Shown piece after piece: positions 27,059-35,961 of a stretch of 64,000 bases of DNA. The notes below the pieces were generated by a model. That model saw nothing but the letters and a program-made list of their open reading frames with translations. It ran no database searches and was not told the DNA's origin. The position numbers and the translations under genes were made by a program. The stretch's first letter is position 1, and each line of letters begins with the position of its first letter. The stretch is from Anaerocolumna cellulosilytica (GTDB lineage Bacteria; Bacillota; Clostridia; Lachnospirales; Lachnospiraceae). Where the stretch lies: NCBI RefSeq assembly GCF_014218335.1, contig NZ_AP023367.1:77001-141000 (forward strand), given 5' to 3'.

Positions 27059-27320
27059 GGTCTATTCTCACTAAAAAGTAGTTCCCCAGTTTGAGTTAGT
27101 CTGCATAAGATAGTATGCGGACTAATTTTTATAAAGTTAAAGTTATCAAAAACAATCATTAAAGCAAGCGGATAAAGCTTTATCTGAAGCTCTAGTAAAG
27201 TCATAATAAAGTACTTTAAGGAGGCAAAATAACAGCCGTCGTTTTAGAATCCAAATTCTTTATGAATTCTTCTAACGTTTTTTGGAAACTATGTAACTAT
27301 AGCTGTGTAAGGAGGCTTGC

Positions 27321-29774
27321 ATGCAGGAATATAGTAAAAAAGAATTAAAAGATAATATAGAAGGTTATGTAAAGCTGCTCTACCGAAAGAATATGGAGGA
27401 AGCAACCGGTCAGCAGATATTTCAGGGAGTAGCTTATGCTGTAAAGAATATAATTATTGAAGATTGGATGAAGACCCATAAAGCATATGAAGCCCAGGAC
27501 TTAAAAACCGTCTATTATATGTCTATGGAATTTTTAATGGGGCGTGCCCTGGGAAATATCTTAATTAATCTGAAAGCAGATAAGGTGGTAGAAGAAGTAT
27601 TAGAAGAACTCGGGTTTAACTTAAATATAATCGAAGAACAGGAGCCGGATGCTGCCTTAGGTAATGGTGGTCTTGGGCGTTTGGCAGCCTGCTTTTTAGA
27701 TTCTTTATCAACGCTTTTATATCCTGCTTATGGGTGCGGGATACGGTATAAATACGGTATGTTTGAACAAAAGATTGAAGACGGCTTTCAGGTGGAAGTA
27801 CCAGATAACTGGCTTAAGTATGGTAACCCCTTTGAAATTAAACGTGCAGAATATGCTGTAGAAGTAAAGTTTGGAGGGTATGTCCGTTTAATCCGGGATG
27901 ATTTCGGAAGAGATAAATTTATTCAGGAGAATTATCAGTCAGTTCTTGCCATACCTTATGACCTGCCAGTTACCGGGTATGGTAATCATGTAGTTAATAC
28001 TCTGCGTATCTGGGATGCACAGGCAATTAATAATTTTAATCTGGATTCCTTTGATAGAGGGGATTATCAGAAGGCAGTGGAGCAGGAAAACCTGGCAAGA
28101 ACCATATGTGAAGTACTCTACCCTAACGATAACCACTATGCAGGAAAAGAACTACGGCTAAAGCAGCAGTATTTCTTTGTATCAGCCAGTGTACAGCGGG
28201 CAGTGTCAAAGTATATGGAAACGCATGAGGATATAAAAAAACTTCCAGTAAAAATATGCTTTCAGCTTAATGATACTCATCCAACCGTAACGGTTCCGGA
28301 GCTGATGCGTATTCTTCTGGATGAATACAACCTCGGTTGGGAGGAAGCCTGGGATATCACAAATCATACTTGTGCCTATACCAATCATACCATTATGTCA
28401 GAAGCGTTAGAGAAGTGGCCTATTGACCTATTTAAAAGACTGCTGCCTAGAATTTATCAAATTGTGGAGGAAATTAACCGCAGGTTTGAAGTGTTGTTAA
28501 GGCAAACATATTCATTGGAGGATTTTCACAAGAAAGCAGAAAAAATGTCCATTCTCTATAATGGTCAGGTAAGAATGGCACACCTTGCAATTGTTGGTAG
28601 TTTTTCTGTTAATGGTGTAGCAAAGCTTCATACGGAAATCTTAAAGGCAAAGGAATTGAAAGATTTTTATGAGCTATACCCCACCCGTTTTCATAATAAA
28701 ACCAATGGAATTACGCAAAGGCGCTTTTTAAAGCACGGAAATCCACTGTTAGCAAAATGGATAACGGATAAGATTGGGGACGGCTGGATAACGGATTTAT
28801 CACAAATATATAAGCTGAATAAATATGTAAAGAATGAGCAATGCCAGAAAGAGTTTATGCAGATTAAACACGAGAATAAGTTAAGACTAGCGGAATATAT
28901 AAAGAGCCATAACGGAATTATAATAAACCCGGACTCTATTTACGACGTACAGGTTAAAAGGCTGCATGAATATAAAAGACAGCTCCTAAACATATTACAT
29001 GTTATGCATTTATACAACCAATTAAAAAAGAATCCAGACAGGGCGTTTTACCCCAGAACCTTTATCTTTGGAGCCAAGGCTTCCGCAGGTTACGTTCGGG
29101 CAAAGGCAATTATCAAGCTGATTAACAGTGTGGCGGAAGTCGTTAACAAGGATGCAGAAATTGGTGACAAATTAAAAATAGTTTTTATAGAGAATTACAG
29201 GGTATCGAATGCAGAGTTTATTTTTTCGGCGGCAGATGTATCAGAACAAATCTCAACAGCAAGCAAGGAGGCTTCCGGTACCGGCAATATGAAATTCATG
29301 TTAAACGGAGCGTTAACACTTGGAACCATGGATGGAGCCAATGTTGAAATTGTAGAAGAAGTAGGTGCAGAGAATGCCTTTATCTTTGGGCTTACTTCGG
29401 AGCAGGTTATAGAGTATGAACAAAACGGAGGTTATAATCCCTTGGATATATATAATACCGACGAAGATATTAAACTTGTGGTTGACCAATTAATAAACGG
29501 TAAATATTCAAGAGAAGATAAAGAATTGTTTTTACCCCTTTATCAGTCCTTACTTTATAGCCAGGGAATGGAGAGGGCGGACCAGTACTTTATATTAAAA
29601 GATTTTAGGGCATATGAAGAGGCTCAGAAAAAGGTAGAAAGCGCATATGTAGATAAAAGCTGGTGGGCAGAGGCGGTTCTTCTTAATACTGCTAACAGCG
29701 GAAAATTTTCCTCAGACAGAACGATACAGGAATATGTACAGGAAGTATGGCACCTAGAGAAGGTTCATATGTAG
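27321..29774 (+). CDS. glgP: Glycogen/starch alpha-glucan phosphorylase
   Basis: An 817-residue PLP enzyme that releases glucose-1-phosphate from alpha-1,4-glucans. Family motifs are YYMSMEFLMGRALGN at the N-terminus, EPDAALGNGGLGRLAACFLDS, and YTNHTIMSEALEKWP. The PLP-lysine segment EASGTGNMKFMLNGALTLGTMDGANVEI is near residue 660. GGAGG lies seven bases before the ATG. The gene stands alone here, with a terminator on each side, and no glgA/B/C neighbours are in view. Length is normal for the family. Confidence 0.95.
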   Translation: MQEYSKKELKDNIEGYVKLLYRKNMEEATGQQIFQGVAYAVKNIIIEDWMKTHKAYEAQDLKTVYYMSMEFLMGRALGNILINLKADKVVEEVLEELGFNLNIIEEQEPDAALGNGGLGRLAACFLDSLSTLLYPAYGCGIRYKYGMFEQKIEDGFQVEVPDNWLKYGNPFEIKRAEYAVEVKFGGYVRLIRDDFGRDKFIQENYQSVLAIPYDLPVTGYGNHVVNTLRIWDAQAINNFNLDSFDRGDYQKAVEQENLARTICEVLYPNDNHYAGKELRLKQQYFFVSASVQRAVSKYMETHEDIKKLPVKICFQLNDTHPTVTVPELMRILLDEYNLGWEEAWDITNHTCAYTNHTIMSEALEKWPIDLFKRLLPRIYQIVEEINRRFEVLLRQTYSLEDFHKKAEKMSILYNGQVRMAHLAIVGSFSVNGVAKLHTEILKAKELKDFYELYPTRFHNKTNGITQRRFLKHGNPLLAKWITDKIGDGWITDLSQIYKLNKYVKNEQCQKEFMQIKHENKLRLAEYIKSHNGIIINPDSIYDVQVKRLHEYKRQLLNILHVMHLYNQLKKNPDRAFYPRTFIFGAKASAGYVRAKAIIKLINSVAEVVNKDAEIGDKLKIVFIENYRVSNAEFIFSAADVSEQISTASKEASGTGNMKFMLNGALTLGTMDGANVEIVEEVGAENAFIFGLTSEQVIEYEQNGGYNPLDIYNTDEDIKLVVDQLINGKYSREDKELFLPLYQSLLYSQGMERADQYFILKDFRAYEEAQKKVESAYVDKSWWAEAVLLNTANSGKFSSDRTIQEYVQEVWHLEKVHM

Positions 29775-29786
29775 GAGAATTCTTAT

Positions 29787-29826
29787 AAAACCCCTTTGCA
29801 GGAAAAAATTTGCGAGGGGGTTTTTT
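29787..29826 (+). terminator. Terminator of glgP
   Basis: AAAACCCC and TTTGCA pair with TGCGAG and GGGGTTTT around an A-rich loop, followed by a T run. Confidence 0.85.
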
Positions 29827-29876
29827 GTTTGTTTGATTGCTTCTGACAGAATACAAACTTCTGTAAATGGGAGGGA

Positions 29877-29904
29877 TTGACAATGATTTAGAACCTGTTA
29901 TGAT
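29877..29904 (+). promoter_or_regulatory. Promoter of the moxR operon
   Basis: TTGACA (29877-29882) and TATGAT (29899-29904), 16-bp spacing, about 75 bp before moxR. Confidence 0.6.
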
Positions 29905-29980
29905 AGGATTATAAGAGTTGTTTTAACTGCCATTTACAATCAGAAGGTATTTATGGGCAACCATAGTATAAGGAGGGTTT

Positions 29981-30925
29981 ATGCAAAATCAACAAGTAAC
30001 GGGAACAATTGTTAGGAATATGGAAAAGGTTATTGTGGGAAAACGAGAGGTTATAGAGTTTGCCGTAATTGCCCTGTTAGCAGAGGGACATCTTTTGTTA
30101 GAGGATGTCCCGGGAGTGGGTAAAACTTCATTAGCAAATGCTATGGCCAAGTCCATTGACTGCGGCTTTAACAGGATTCAGTTTACACCGGATACTTTAC
30201 CGGGAGACATAACTGGTGTATCTGTCTATAATATTCAAAAGAGCTGCTTTGAGTATAATCCGGGTGCAATTATGAATCATATTATTTTAGCGGATGAGGT
30301 GAACCGGACTTCACCTAAAACCCAGGCCAGCTTATTAGAGGCAATGGAGGAGCGGCAGGTGAGTATAGATGGGAAAACCTATGAATTACCCAGTCCATTT
30401 ATGGTTATTGCAACCCAGAATCCGGTGGATTATTTGGGAACATATAATCTCCCGGAAGCTCAGCTTGACCGTTTTCTTATGAAGTTATCTATTGGTTATC
30501 CCAGTGTGGCTGATGAAAAAAGAATGGCAGAATATTATATGAAGCAAAGCCCCTTAAAACAATTGATGCCAGTTACGGATAAAGAAACAATTCGAAATAT
30601 GCAGGAGGAGGTTAAAAGGGTACAGGTACATAGAGACTTAACATCCTATATGGTTGATATTATAGATAGTACCAGAAAGGATACAAACATAGCATTAGGA
30701 GCCAGTCCAAGGGCAACACTGGCTTTAATCCGGGCTTCCCAGTCAGCAGCTTATTTTGCAGGAAGGGATTATTGTATTCCTGATGATATACAAAAGGTGA
30801 TTCTGCCGGTTATTGAGCACCGCCTGATTTTATCCCCGGAAGCTAGATTAAATAAGCTGAATGCAGAAATAATATTATCAAGAATTATCAGTAAATTTCG
30901 TGTCCCCATTTTGCCGGTGGCTTAA
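29981..30925 (+). CDS. MoxR-family AAA+ ATPase
   Basis: A 314-residue AAA+ ATPase with Walker A in LLLEDVPGVGKTSLANAMA and Walker B in HIILADEVNRTSPKTQASLLEAMEE. Sensor 1 is in MVIATQNPVDYLGTYNLPEAQLDRF and sensor 2 near GASPRATLALIRASQS. MoxR ATPases act as chaperones for assembly or activation of partner proteins, usually the DUF58/vWA proteins encoded beside them. Here the next gene is DUF58 and the one after is a transglutaminase, the standard trio. AAGGAGGG precedes the ATG. Confidence 0.93.
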   Translation: MQNQQVTGTIVRNMEKVIVGKREVIEFAVIALLAEGHLLLEDVPGVGKTSLANAMAKSIDCGFNRIQFTPDTLPGDITGVSVYNIQKSCFEYNPGAIMNHIILADEVNRTSPKTQASLLEAMEERQVSIDGKTYELPSPFMVIATQNPVDYLGTYNLPEAQLDRFLMKLSIGYPSVADEKRMAEYYMKQSPLKQLMPVTDKETIRNMQEEVKRVQVHRDLTSYMVDIIDSTRKDTNIALGASPRATLALIRASQSAAYFAGRDYCIPDDIQKVILPVIEHRLILSPEARLNKLNAEIILSRIISKFRVPILPVA

Positions 30926-30964
30926 CCAACAGTTGATAAAATTAAGTTATCAGGAGGGATACAG

Positions 30965-32140
30965 ATGCGAAAAAATCGATTAATCTTACTACTTATGATA
31001 GCAGGTTCAGGTGCGTTGGTCAGTAACTACGGAGGTAATGCAGCCTATGCACTGTTTTACGGGACATCTATCCTGCCAGTGGTTGCTTTATTCTACACTT
31101 TTTATGTATACATACGGTTTCGGCTATATCAGGAAATAGGACGGCGCATTGTGGTAAAGGGTGATTTAACACCTTATACCTTTACCATTGCTAATGAAGA
31201 TTATATTACATACTGTAGTGTAAAAGTGAATTTTTTATGTGATAAATCCCAGATTGTTCATAGCTTGGGTTTAAAGGAGTACTGTCTTTTGCCAAATTCG
31301 AAGGAGACAATGGAAACCCAGCTTCGATGTAATTACCGGGGAGAGTATTATGTAGGGGCCCAGTCTGTCGAAATTGTAGATTTTTTATATATATTCAAAA
31401 TAACATATCCAATTAATTCAAAATTAAAAGTTACCGTTCTTCCAAGGGTGGTTTCCTTGAAAAAAATTGGCTTTGCACCCATTCAAAAGGATGCAAAGAA
31501 TCAGACATTTCAACTATATAAAGGCATGGATGCTATGGACATTGAAAGTCGTAAGTATCAGCCAGGGGATGAAAAAAAACAGATTCATTGGAAGCTTACT
31601 GCCAAACGTGGTGAAGTCTATTCCAGAAAATTTGCACCGGAGCCAAGGGCAGAAACAACGATCTATTTAGATTTGTCCACTATTAGAGAAGAAGAAATAA
31701 TGAAATTATTTATAGAGGACATGATACTTGAAAGTGTTCTTGCCATTGCCAATTATTATCGGGAGAATAATAATGCTGTACGAATTGTATACTGGCAGGG
31801 CGGACTTCAGCAGACCATTATAGCAGGCAAAGGAGAATTTGATTTTTTTTACCATGCCTGTGTATCGTTTCATTTTAATTCAGACTATCCTATTGAGGCA
31901 CTTATACAGGATGGTTTTTTGTACCCAGGCAGTAGCTTTCATATAATAATAACTCATAAGCTTACGGACGAGTTATATAAGTCTCTGCTTCTAGCAGCAG
32001 AAAAAGGAAAGGATATGGCTCTTATCTATATCGCTGTTGATAAAGAGATTAGAGAGGATATTTTAGAGGGACTTAGGCGGCATCATATACCTGTTAGAAT
32101 TGTGTTCCAGGCAGATAATCTGGAGGAGGTGCTAACATGA
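30965..32140 (+). CDS. DUF58 domain-containing membrane protein
   Basis: The 391-residue protein has two N-terminal membrane helices, a beta-rich middle and the DUF58 signature SRKYQPGDEKKQIHWKLTAK with YSRKF following. The C-terminal part has a von Willebrand A-like layout (TTIYLDLS, then ALIYIAVD), though a complete MIDAS motif is not obvious. Partner of the MoxR ATPase upstream (39-bp gap). It overlaps the transglutaminase gene by 4 bp, indicating tight translational coupling. The cellular role of the trio is not established for this lineage; an envelope-related function is likely. Confidence 0.9.
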   Translation: MRKNRLILLLMIAGSGALVSNYGGNAAYALFYGTSILPVVALFYTFYVYIRFRLYQEIGRRIVVKGDLTPYTFTIANEDYITYCSVKVNFLCDKSQIVHSLGLKEYCLLPNSKETMETQLRCNYRGEYYVGAQSVEIVDFLYIFKITYPINSKLKVTVLPRVVSLKKIGFAPIQKDAKNQTFQLYKGMDAMDIESRKYQPGDEKKQIHWKLTAKRGEVYSRKFAPEPRAETTIYLDLSTIREEEIMKLFIEDMILESVLAIANYYRENNNAVRIVYWQGGLQQTIIAGKGEFDFFYHACVSFHFNSDYPIEALIQDGFLYPGSSFHIIITHKLTDELYKSLLLAAEKGKDMALIYIAVDKEIREDILEGLRRHHIPVRIVFQADNLEEVLT

Positions 32141-34560
32141 TAGAGAATAAGAAGTCATATCGTATGGAAAAAATATTTCCATTGATAAATACGGCTCTTT
32201 TATCAGCCGCCCTGGTATTATTTTTAAATTCGTATTTTTTGCTAAAACAGCCCGATTTACTGATATTAATTCTGGCAGCCGGAGGAAGCCTACTTCTTAA
32301 TCTGCTATTCAGGAACAGGACAAATCCCTTTGCTTACTGCATCGTTGGCGGAATACTGGCAGGAACTTTACTCATTAGTTATTTGTTTAAATATAATATT
32401 CTGACTGGTTTTTATAAGGTGTATCGTTGGTGTCTATCTTACGATGGTACGGATGAGAGTTATCACAGAGCTTACGCTTTGGTAACAATATTGGTATTAC
32501 AGTTTGGTGCATGTATAATGTTCTTCCTGACAGACCGGATAAAACATAGTAAGGTTCTGGCAGCCATATTTTTGCCATCGCTTTTAATCCTTTTAACCGT
32601 CTGGGAGATACCTGTTCCAAAGCTTACTATTTTGGTTATACTTTGTTATTCTCTTACTGTTTTATCTAAAGTTCGAGGTAAGAAGTATTCAAGAACCAAT
32701 ACGATAGCAGGGTCTGCTCAGGCTGCTATGTATCTGGTACCCTTCTGTCTGTTCATAGCAATTTTTGCTGTAAGCATGCCGTCCCATCCCGAGCCTATAA
32801 AGTGGCAGGGATTTAAGAATCTGGTGAAGCGTCTGGACAGACAAGGTACAATCTGGATGACAAAGTTGGAATATTTATTCGACCGGACTGGTTTGGAATT
32901 CGGACTACGGTATTCTGGGTATTCAGAGGACAATGGAGAACTTGGTGGAGGGTTAGAAACAGACCAGACTACAACTCTTTTTATTAAGACGAAAAAACAA
33001 AGTACTGCCAAAGGGTACCTGATTGGAGCCGTGAGCGATACATACACCGGTCGTAAGTGGGAGAAAAGCACGGGAGAAGATGGATTCACAAAACCGGATT
33101 ATATATATGATTTTTATGAATTGTTAAGTTTTTTTACCAAAGTAAAAGAGGCGGGAATAGATACAGATAATCTGGTGCAAAAAAGAAATTTCACCATTGA
33201 ATACAATGATTTAAAAACCCGTTCTTTATTTTATCCTTTGAAGACCTTAAACATACATTTTATAAAAAAACCTAACTATCAGGATACCTTGCAGGGTGCT
33301 ATTCTGTTTGATAAAGCTAAAGGAATTGGTACAAAATATGAGGTGGAATATTACGAACTCAACCTGGAAAGTAATACTTTGAAGTTACTTCTTAAAGAGG
33401 CAGAAAATTATGATTCGATTTCTAACAGAAAGGCTTTTGCAGAGGCTTTAGATAAGGAATCTAAAAAAGTATTTTACCATGACTTTTCTAAAAGCGGCAT
33501 TCATATCGACCAAATGGAAGAGGAACTTAAACGTCGAGCTTTAGGTATAAAAGAACAATATACACAGCTGCCCAAAGAACTGCCGGACCGAGTGTATCTT
33601 TTAGCAAAAGAGCTTACAAAAGAGTCTAAGTCGGATTACGATAGGCTTAGGGCAATTGAAAGTTATCTTAATACTTTAACTTATACTACAAACATTGCAA
33701 AAACCCCCAAGGGAAAAGATTTTGTGGATTATTTCTTATTTGAACAGCAGGAGGGATATTGTACATACTTTGCCACTGCGATGGGGGTTCTTGCAAGATG
33801 TGCAGGTATACCTACAAGATATGTAGAGGGCTTTGTGGTGGATTATGAATCAATGATGGATAAAGATACGTATGAAGTTATTAGCAGTAATGCCCATGCC
33901 TGGATAGAAGCCTATATCGACGGAGTGGGATGGATACCCTTTGAACCTACACCGCCATTTACTTCTGGAAGATATGCACAGTGGAAAGATAAAATTGATC
34001 CATATGCGTACACAGAGGTCTCTTCCCACCAGGCTGAAGTTGAAGATATGTCTGTATCCTATCAGGATATGGTGGAGGGGGTTAAAGAAAGTGTTACCAA
34101 TGATACAAAGTCACTTGGACGTAAAAACCATGTTCCCGCAATTTTTGGTATAACGGCAGTTATTCTATTTTTAACGGTGAGCTTATTTTTTGTGTATTAC
34201 CGAATTCTAATGAATAGGTATAATCAAAAGTTTAAAAAAGCCTCTGGTAATGAAAAGTTGTTTATTTTATTTCATGAATTATTACGCTGCTTGGGAAAGG
34301 ATGGTTACCGTTTATTGGCGGATGAAACCCTTACTGCATTTTCGGAGAGAATAGGAGAGCGATTTTGTTATGATACCATTATTTTTTCTGTTGTGGCTGA
34401 AATCTTTATGAAGGTGAGATATGGTAATTATGTGGCTTCGGAAAGTCAATTAAACCTTATAACAAGCTTTTTAACACAGTATAAAAAGGATTTAATAAAA
34501 AAGCGGGGAAAAGTTAAAATGTTTTTTGATAGATTTCTGTATCTGCATGTTAACCAATGA
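32137..34560 (+). CDS. Transglutaminase-like membrane protein (TgpA type)
   Basis: An 807-residue protein with several N-terminal membrane helices, a large extracytoplasmic region and a further C-terminal helix (IFGITAVILFLTVSLFFVYY) plus a cytoplasmic tail. The transglutaminase core, about residues 530-610, shows the Cys-His-Asp triad: GYCTYFATAMGVLARCAGIP, SNAHAWIEAYI and VGWIPFEPTPP. It is probably a cysteine protease, peptidase or crosslinking enzyme acting outside the membrane. Third gene of the MoxR-DUF58 operon; the next gene, a LytM-like protein, starts 45 bp later and may share the transcript. Confidence 0.9.
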   Translation: MIENKKSYRMEKIFPLINTALLSAALVLFLNSYFLLKQPDLLILILAAGGSLLLNLLFRNRTNPFAYCIVGGILAGTLLISYLFKYNILTGFYKVYRWCLSYDGTDESYHRAYALVTILVLQFGACIMFFLTDRIKHSKVLAAIFLPSLLILLTVWEIPVPKLTILVILCYSLTVLSKVRGKKYSRTNTIAGSAQAAMYLVPFCLFIAIFAVSMPSHPEPIKWQGFKNLVKRLDRQGTIWMTKLEYLFDRTGLEFGLRYSGYSEDNGELGGGLETDQTTTLFIKTKKQSTAKGYLIGAVSDTYTGRKWEKSTGEDGFTKPDYIYDFYELLSFFTKVKEAGIDTDNLVQKRNFTIEYNDLKTRSLFYPLKTLNIHFIKKPNYQDTLQGAILFDKAKGIGTKYEVEYYELNLESNTLKLLLKEAENYDSISNRKAFAEALDKESKKVFYHDFSKSGIHIDQMEEELKRRALGIKEQYTQLPKELPDRVYLLAKELTKESKSDYDRLRAIESYLNTLTYTTNIAKTPKGKDFVDYFLFEQQEGYCTYFATAMGVLARCAGIPTRYVEGFVVDYESMMDKDTYEVISSNAHAWIEAYIDGVGWIPFEPTPPFTSGRYAQWKDKIDPYAYTEVSSHQAEVEDMSVSYQDMVEGVKESVTNDTKSLGRKNHVPAIFGITAVILFLTVSLFFVYYRILMNRYNQKFKKASGNEKLFILFHELLRCLGKDGYRLLADETLTAFSERIGERFCYDTIIFSVVAEIFMKVRYGNYVASESQLNLITSFLTQYKKDLIKKRGKVKMFFDRFLYLHVNQ

Positions 34561-34605
34561 ATAAAATCATCATTTCTGGTGAAAATATATCTAGAGGTGA
34601 TGATA

Positions 34606-35508
34606 ATGAAGAAACATAGCTTAGCTGAATTTTTCAAAAGCAAGAGCTTTTATGCGTTATTATGTGTCGGTGCACTGGCTATCATTGCAATAACAATGGT
34701 TGGCTTAAATCAATCATCTGATAAGAATGAAGGCAAAAATTTGGTGGACTTAAATGAACCAATTGCATCAGATGTGGCTGATAACTCTGACAACAGCCAG
34801 ATTGATACGAAAACTGACCCAAATAACACGACTTCAGACACTGCTGCTAATAATGAACCCGGCGCAGGAACGGCTGAAGTGGCACAAAATCCAAACGGTC
34901 AAAATGTTTATAATGAGCCGGTTACGGATGGAAGCCTTTTAGAATTTGATATTGTAGATGAACAGGAAGCAGTTGCTGCTAATGAACCAGAAAAAACAAC
35001 TCAAACAGCAAAAAACACTCCTGAGAGTACAGAAGAGACAGCTTCTGTACCAGAAGATTCACAAGAGGTTATGAGCCCCGATTCCTTGTATTTTGATGAT
35101 GAAGAGGACCTGACTTGGCCTGTAATGGGCAATATTCTAATGAATTACAGTGATGATAAAGTGGTTTATCATGAAACACTGGCACAATTTAAGGTTAATC
35201 CTGCAATTCTTATTGATGCAGAGGTAGGCACAGAAGTGTTAAGTGCAGCAACCGGAGTTGTTAAATCTATTACAACTACGGATGAAACAGGCCTTACTGT
35301 TACTGTTGATATCGGTAGTGGCTATAGTCTGGTATACGGACAGTTAATGGACGATATCAAATTTGAAGTAGGCGATATGATTAACGAAGGACAGACAATT
35401 GGTACAGTTGCAGAACCTACTATGTATTATACGGTGGAAGGCAGCAATCTATTTTTTCAAGTATTAAAAGATGATACGACCCTAAATCCTATGTTGTATT
35501 TAGAGTAA
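34606..35508 (+). CDS. LytM/M23-fold protein lacking zinc ligands (SpoIIQ-like)
   Basis: A 301-residue protein from the ATG at 34606 (GAGGTGA upstream). One membrane helix lies at about residues 13-34. A long Asp/Asn/Thr-rich, low-complexity linker follows (about 40-165), then a C-terminal LytM-type domain starting LTWPVMGNILMNYS. The M23 zinc ligands are absent: the HxxxD position reads NPAILID, and the final HxH motif reads NLFFQV. B. subtilis SpoIIQ is likewise non-catalytic and forms the forespore half of the SpoIIQ-SpoIIIAH channel. SpoIIQ is the best guess from the YHETLAQFKVNP region, but spoIID or spoIIIA genes are not adjacent. Confidence 0.75.
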   Translation: MKKHSLAEFFKSKSFYALLCVGALAIIAITMVGLNQSSDKNEGKNLVDLNEPIASDVADNSDNSQIDTKTDPNNTTSDTAANNEPGAGTAEVAQNPNGQNVYNEPVTDGSLLEFDIVDEQEAVAANEPEKTTQTAKNTPESTEETASVPEDSQEVMSPDSLYFDDEEDLTWPVMGNILMNYSDDKVVYHETLAQFKVNPAILIDAEVGTEVLSAATGVVKSITTTDETGLTVTVDIGSGYSLVYGQLMDDIKFEVGDMINEGQTIGTVAEPTMYYTVEGSNLFFQVLKDDTTLNPMLYLE

Positions 35509-35552
35509 GCAACAGGCGTAAAAGTGTAAAAATTCAAGAAGCATTAAGGAAG

Positions 35553-35579
35553 GGCTGGCCTCAGGTTCAGCCTTTTTTT
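35553..35579 (+). terminator. Terminator of the LytM-like gene
   Basis: GGCTG (35553-35557) pairs with CAGCC (35568-35572), with an inner CCT/AGG pairing, followed by seven Ts. Confidence 0.85.
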
Positions 35580-35584
35580 AGTTT

Positions 35585-35961
35585 TTTTTGGAACTATTTT
35601 GACTTATAAGAATATACTATAGTATTCATAAAATGTAAGGCACTAAGAGCTACATATCTACAACAATCCGCAACCGAACTCTTATACCTTATATTTTCTT
35701 TTTGCAGAAATACTATTTCATTCGGCTGCTTGACATAGATATGAAAAAGATGGGTGAACGAGATGCATTGCATTTTGTCACCCATTTTTATTATAGAATT
35801 TTTTTGAGGAAACACTTATATCTGCCTTTGATGAAAAACAGTTTCATCACATATACTATAGCTATGTTGTATTAAGGGTTATACAGCGTATTATTCAATA
35901 AATGATTCTAACCTTGAAATCCTGCTTAAAAAGAATTACAATAGAATAAAAAGGGTTTATT
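35585..35961 (+). other. 380-bp gene-free stretch with its own terminator
   Basis: No convincing ORF. A 12-bp palindrome ATACTATAGTAT sits at 35614-35625. An intrinsic-terminator-like hairpin, ATGGGTGA (35750-35757) with TCACCCAT (35778-35785) followed by five Ts, lies downstream with no plus-strand gene before it. The last 100 bp lead into the glycerophosphodiesterase gene. Confidence 0.5.

Noticed and set aside
35594-35815. 73-residue minus-strand ORF
   Set aside because: It runs through a terminator hairpin and has no ribosome binding site or family pattern.
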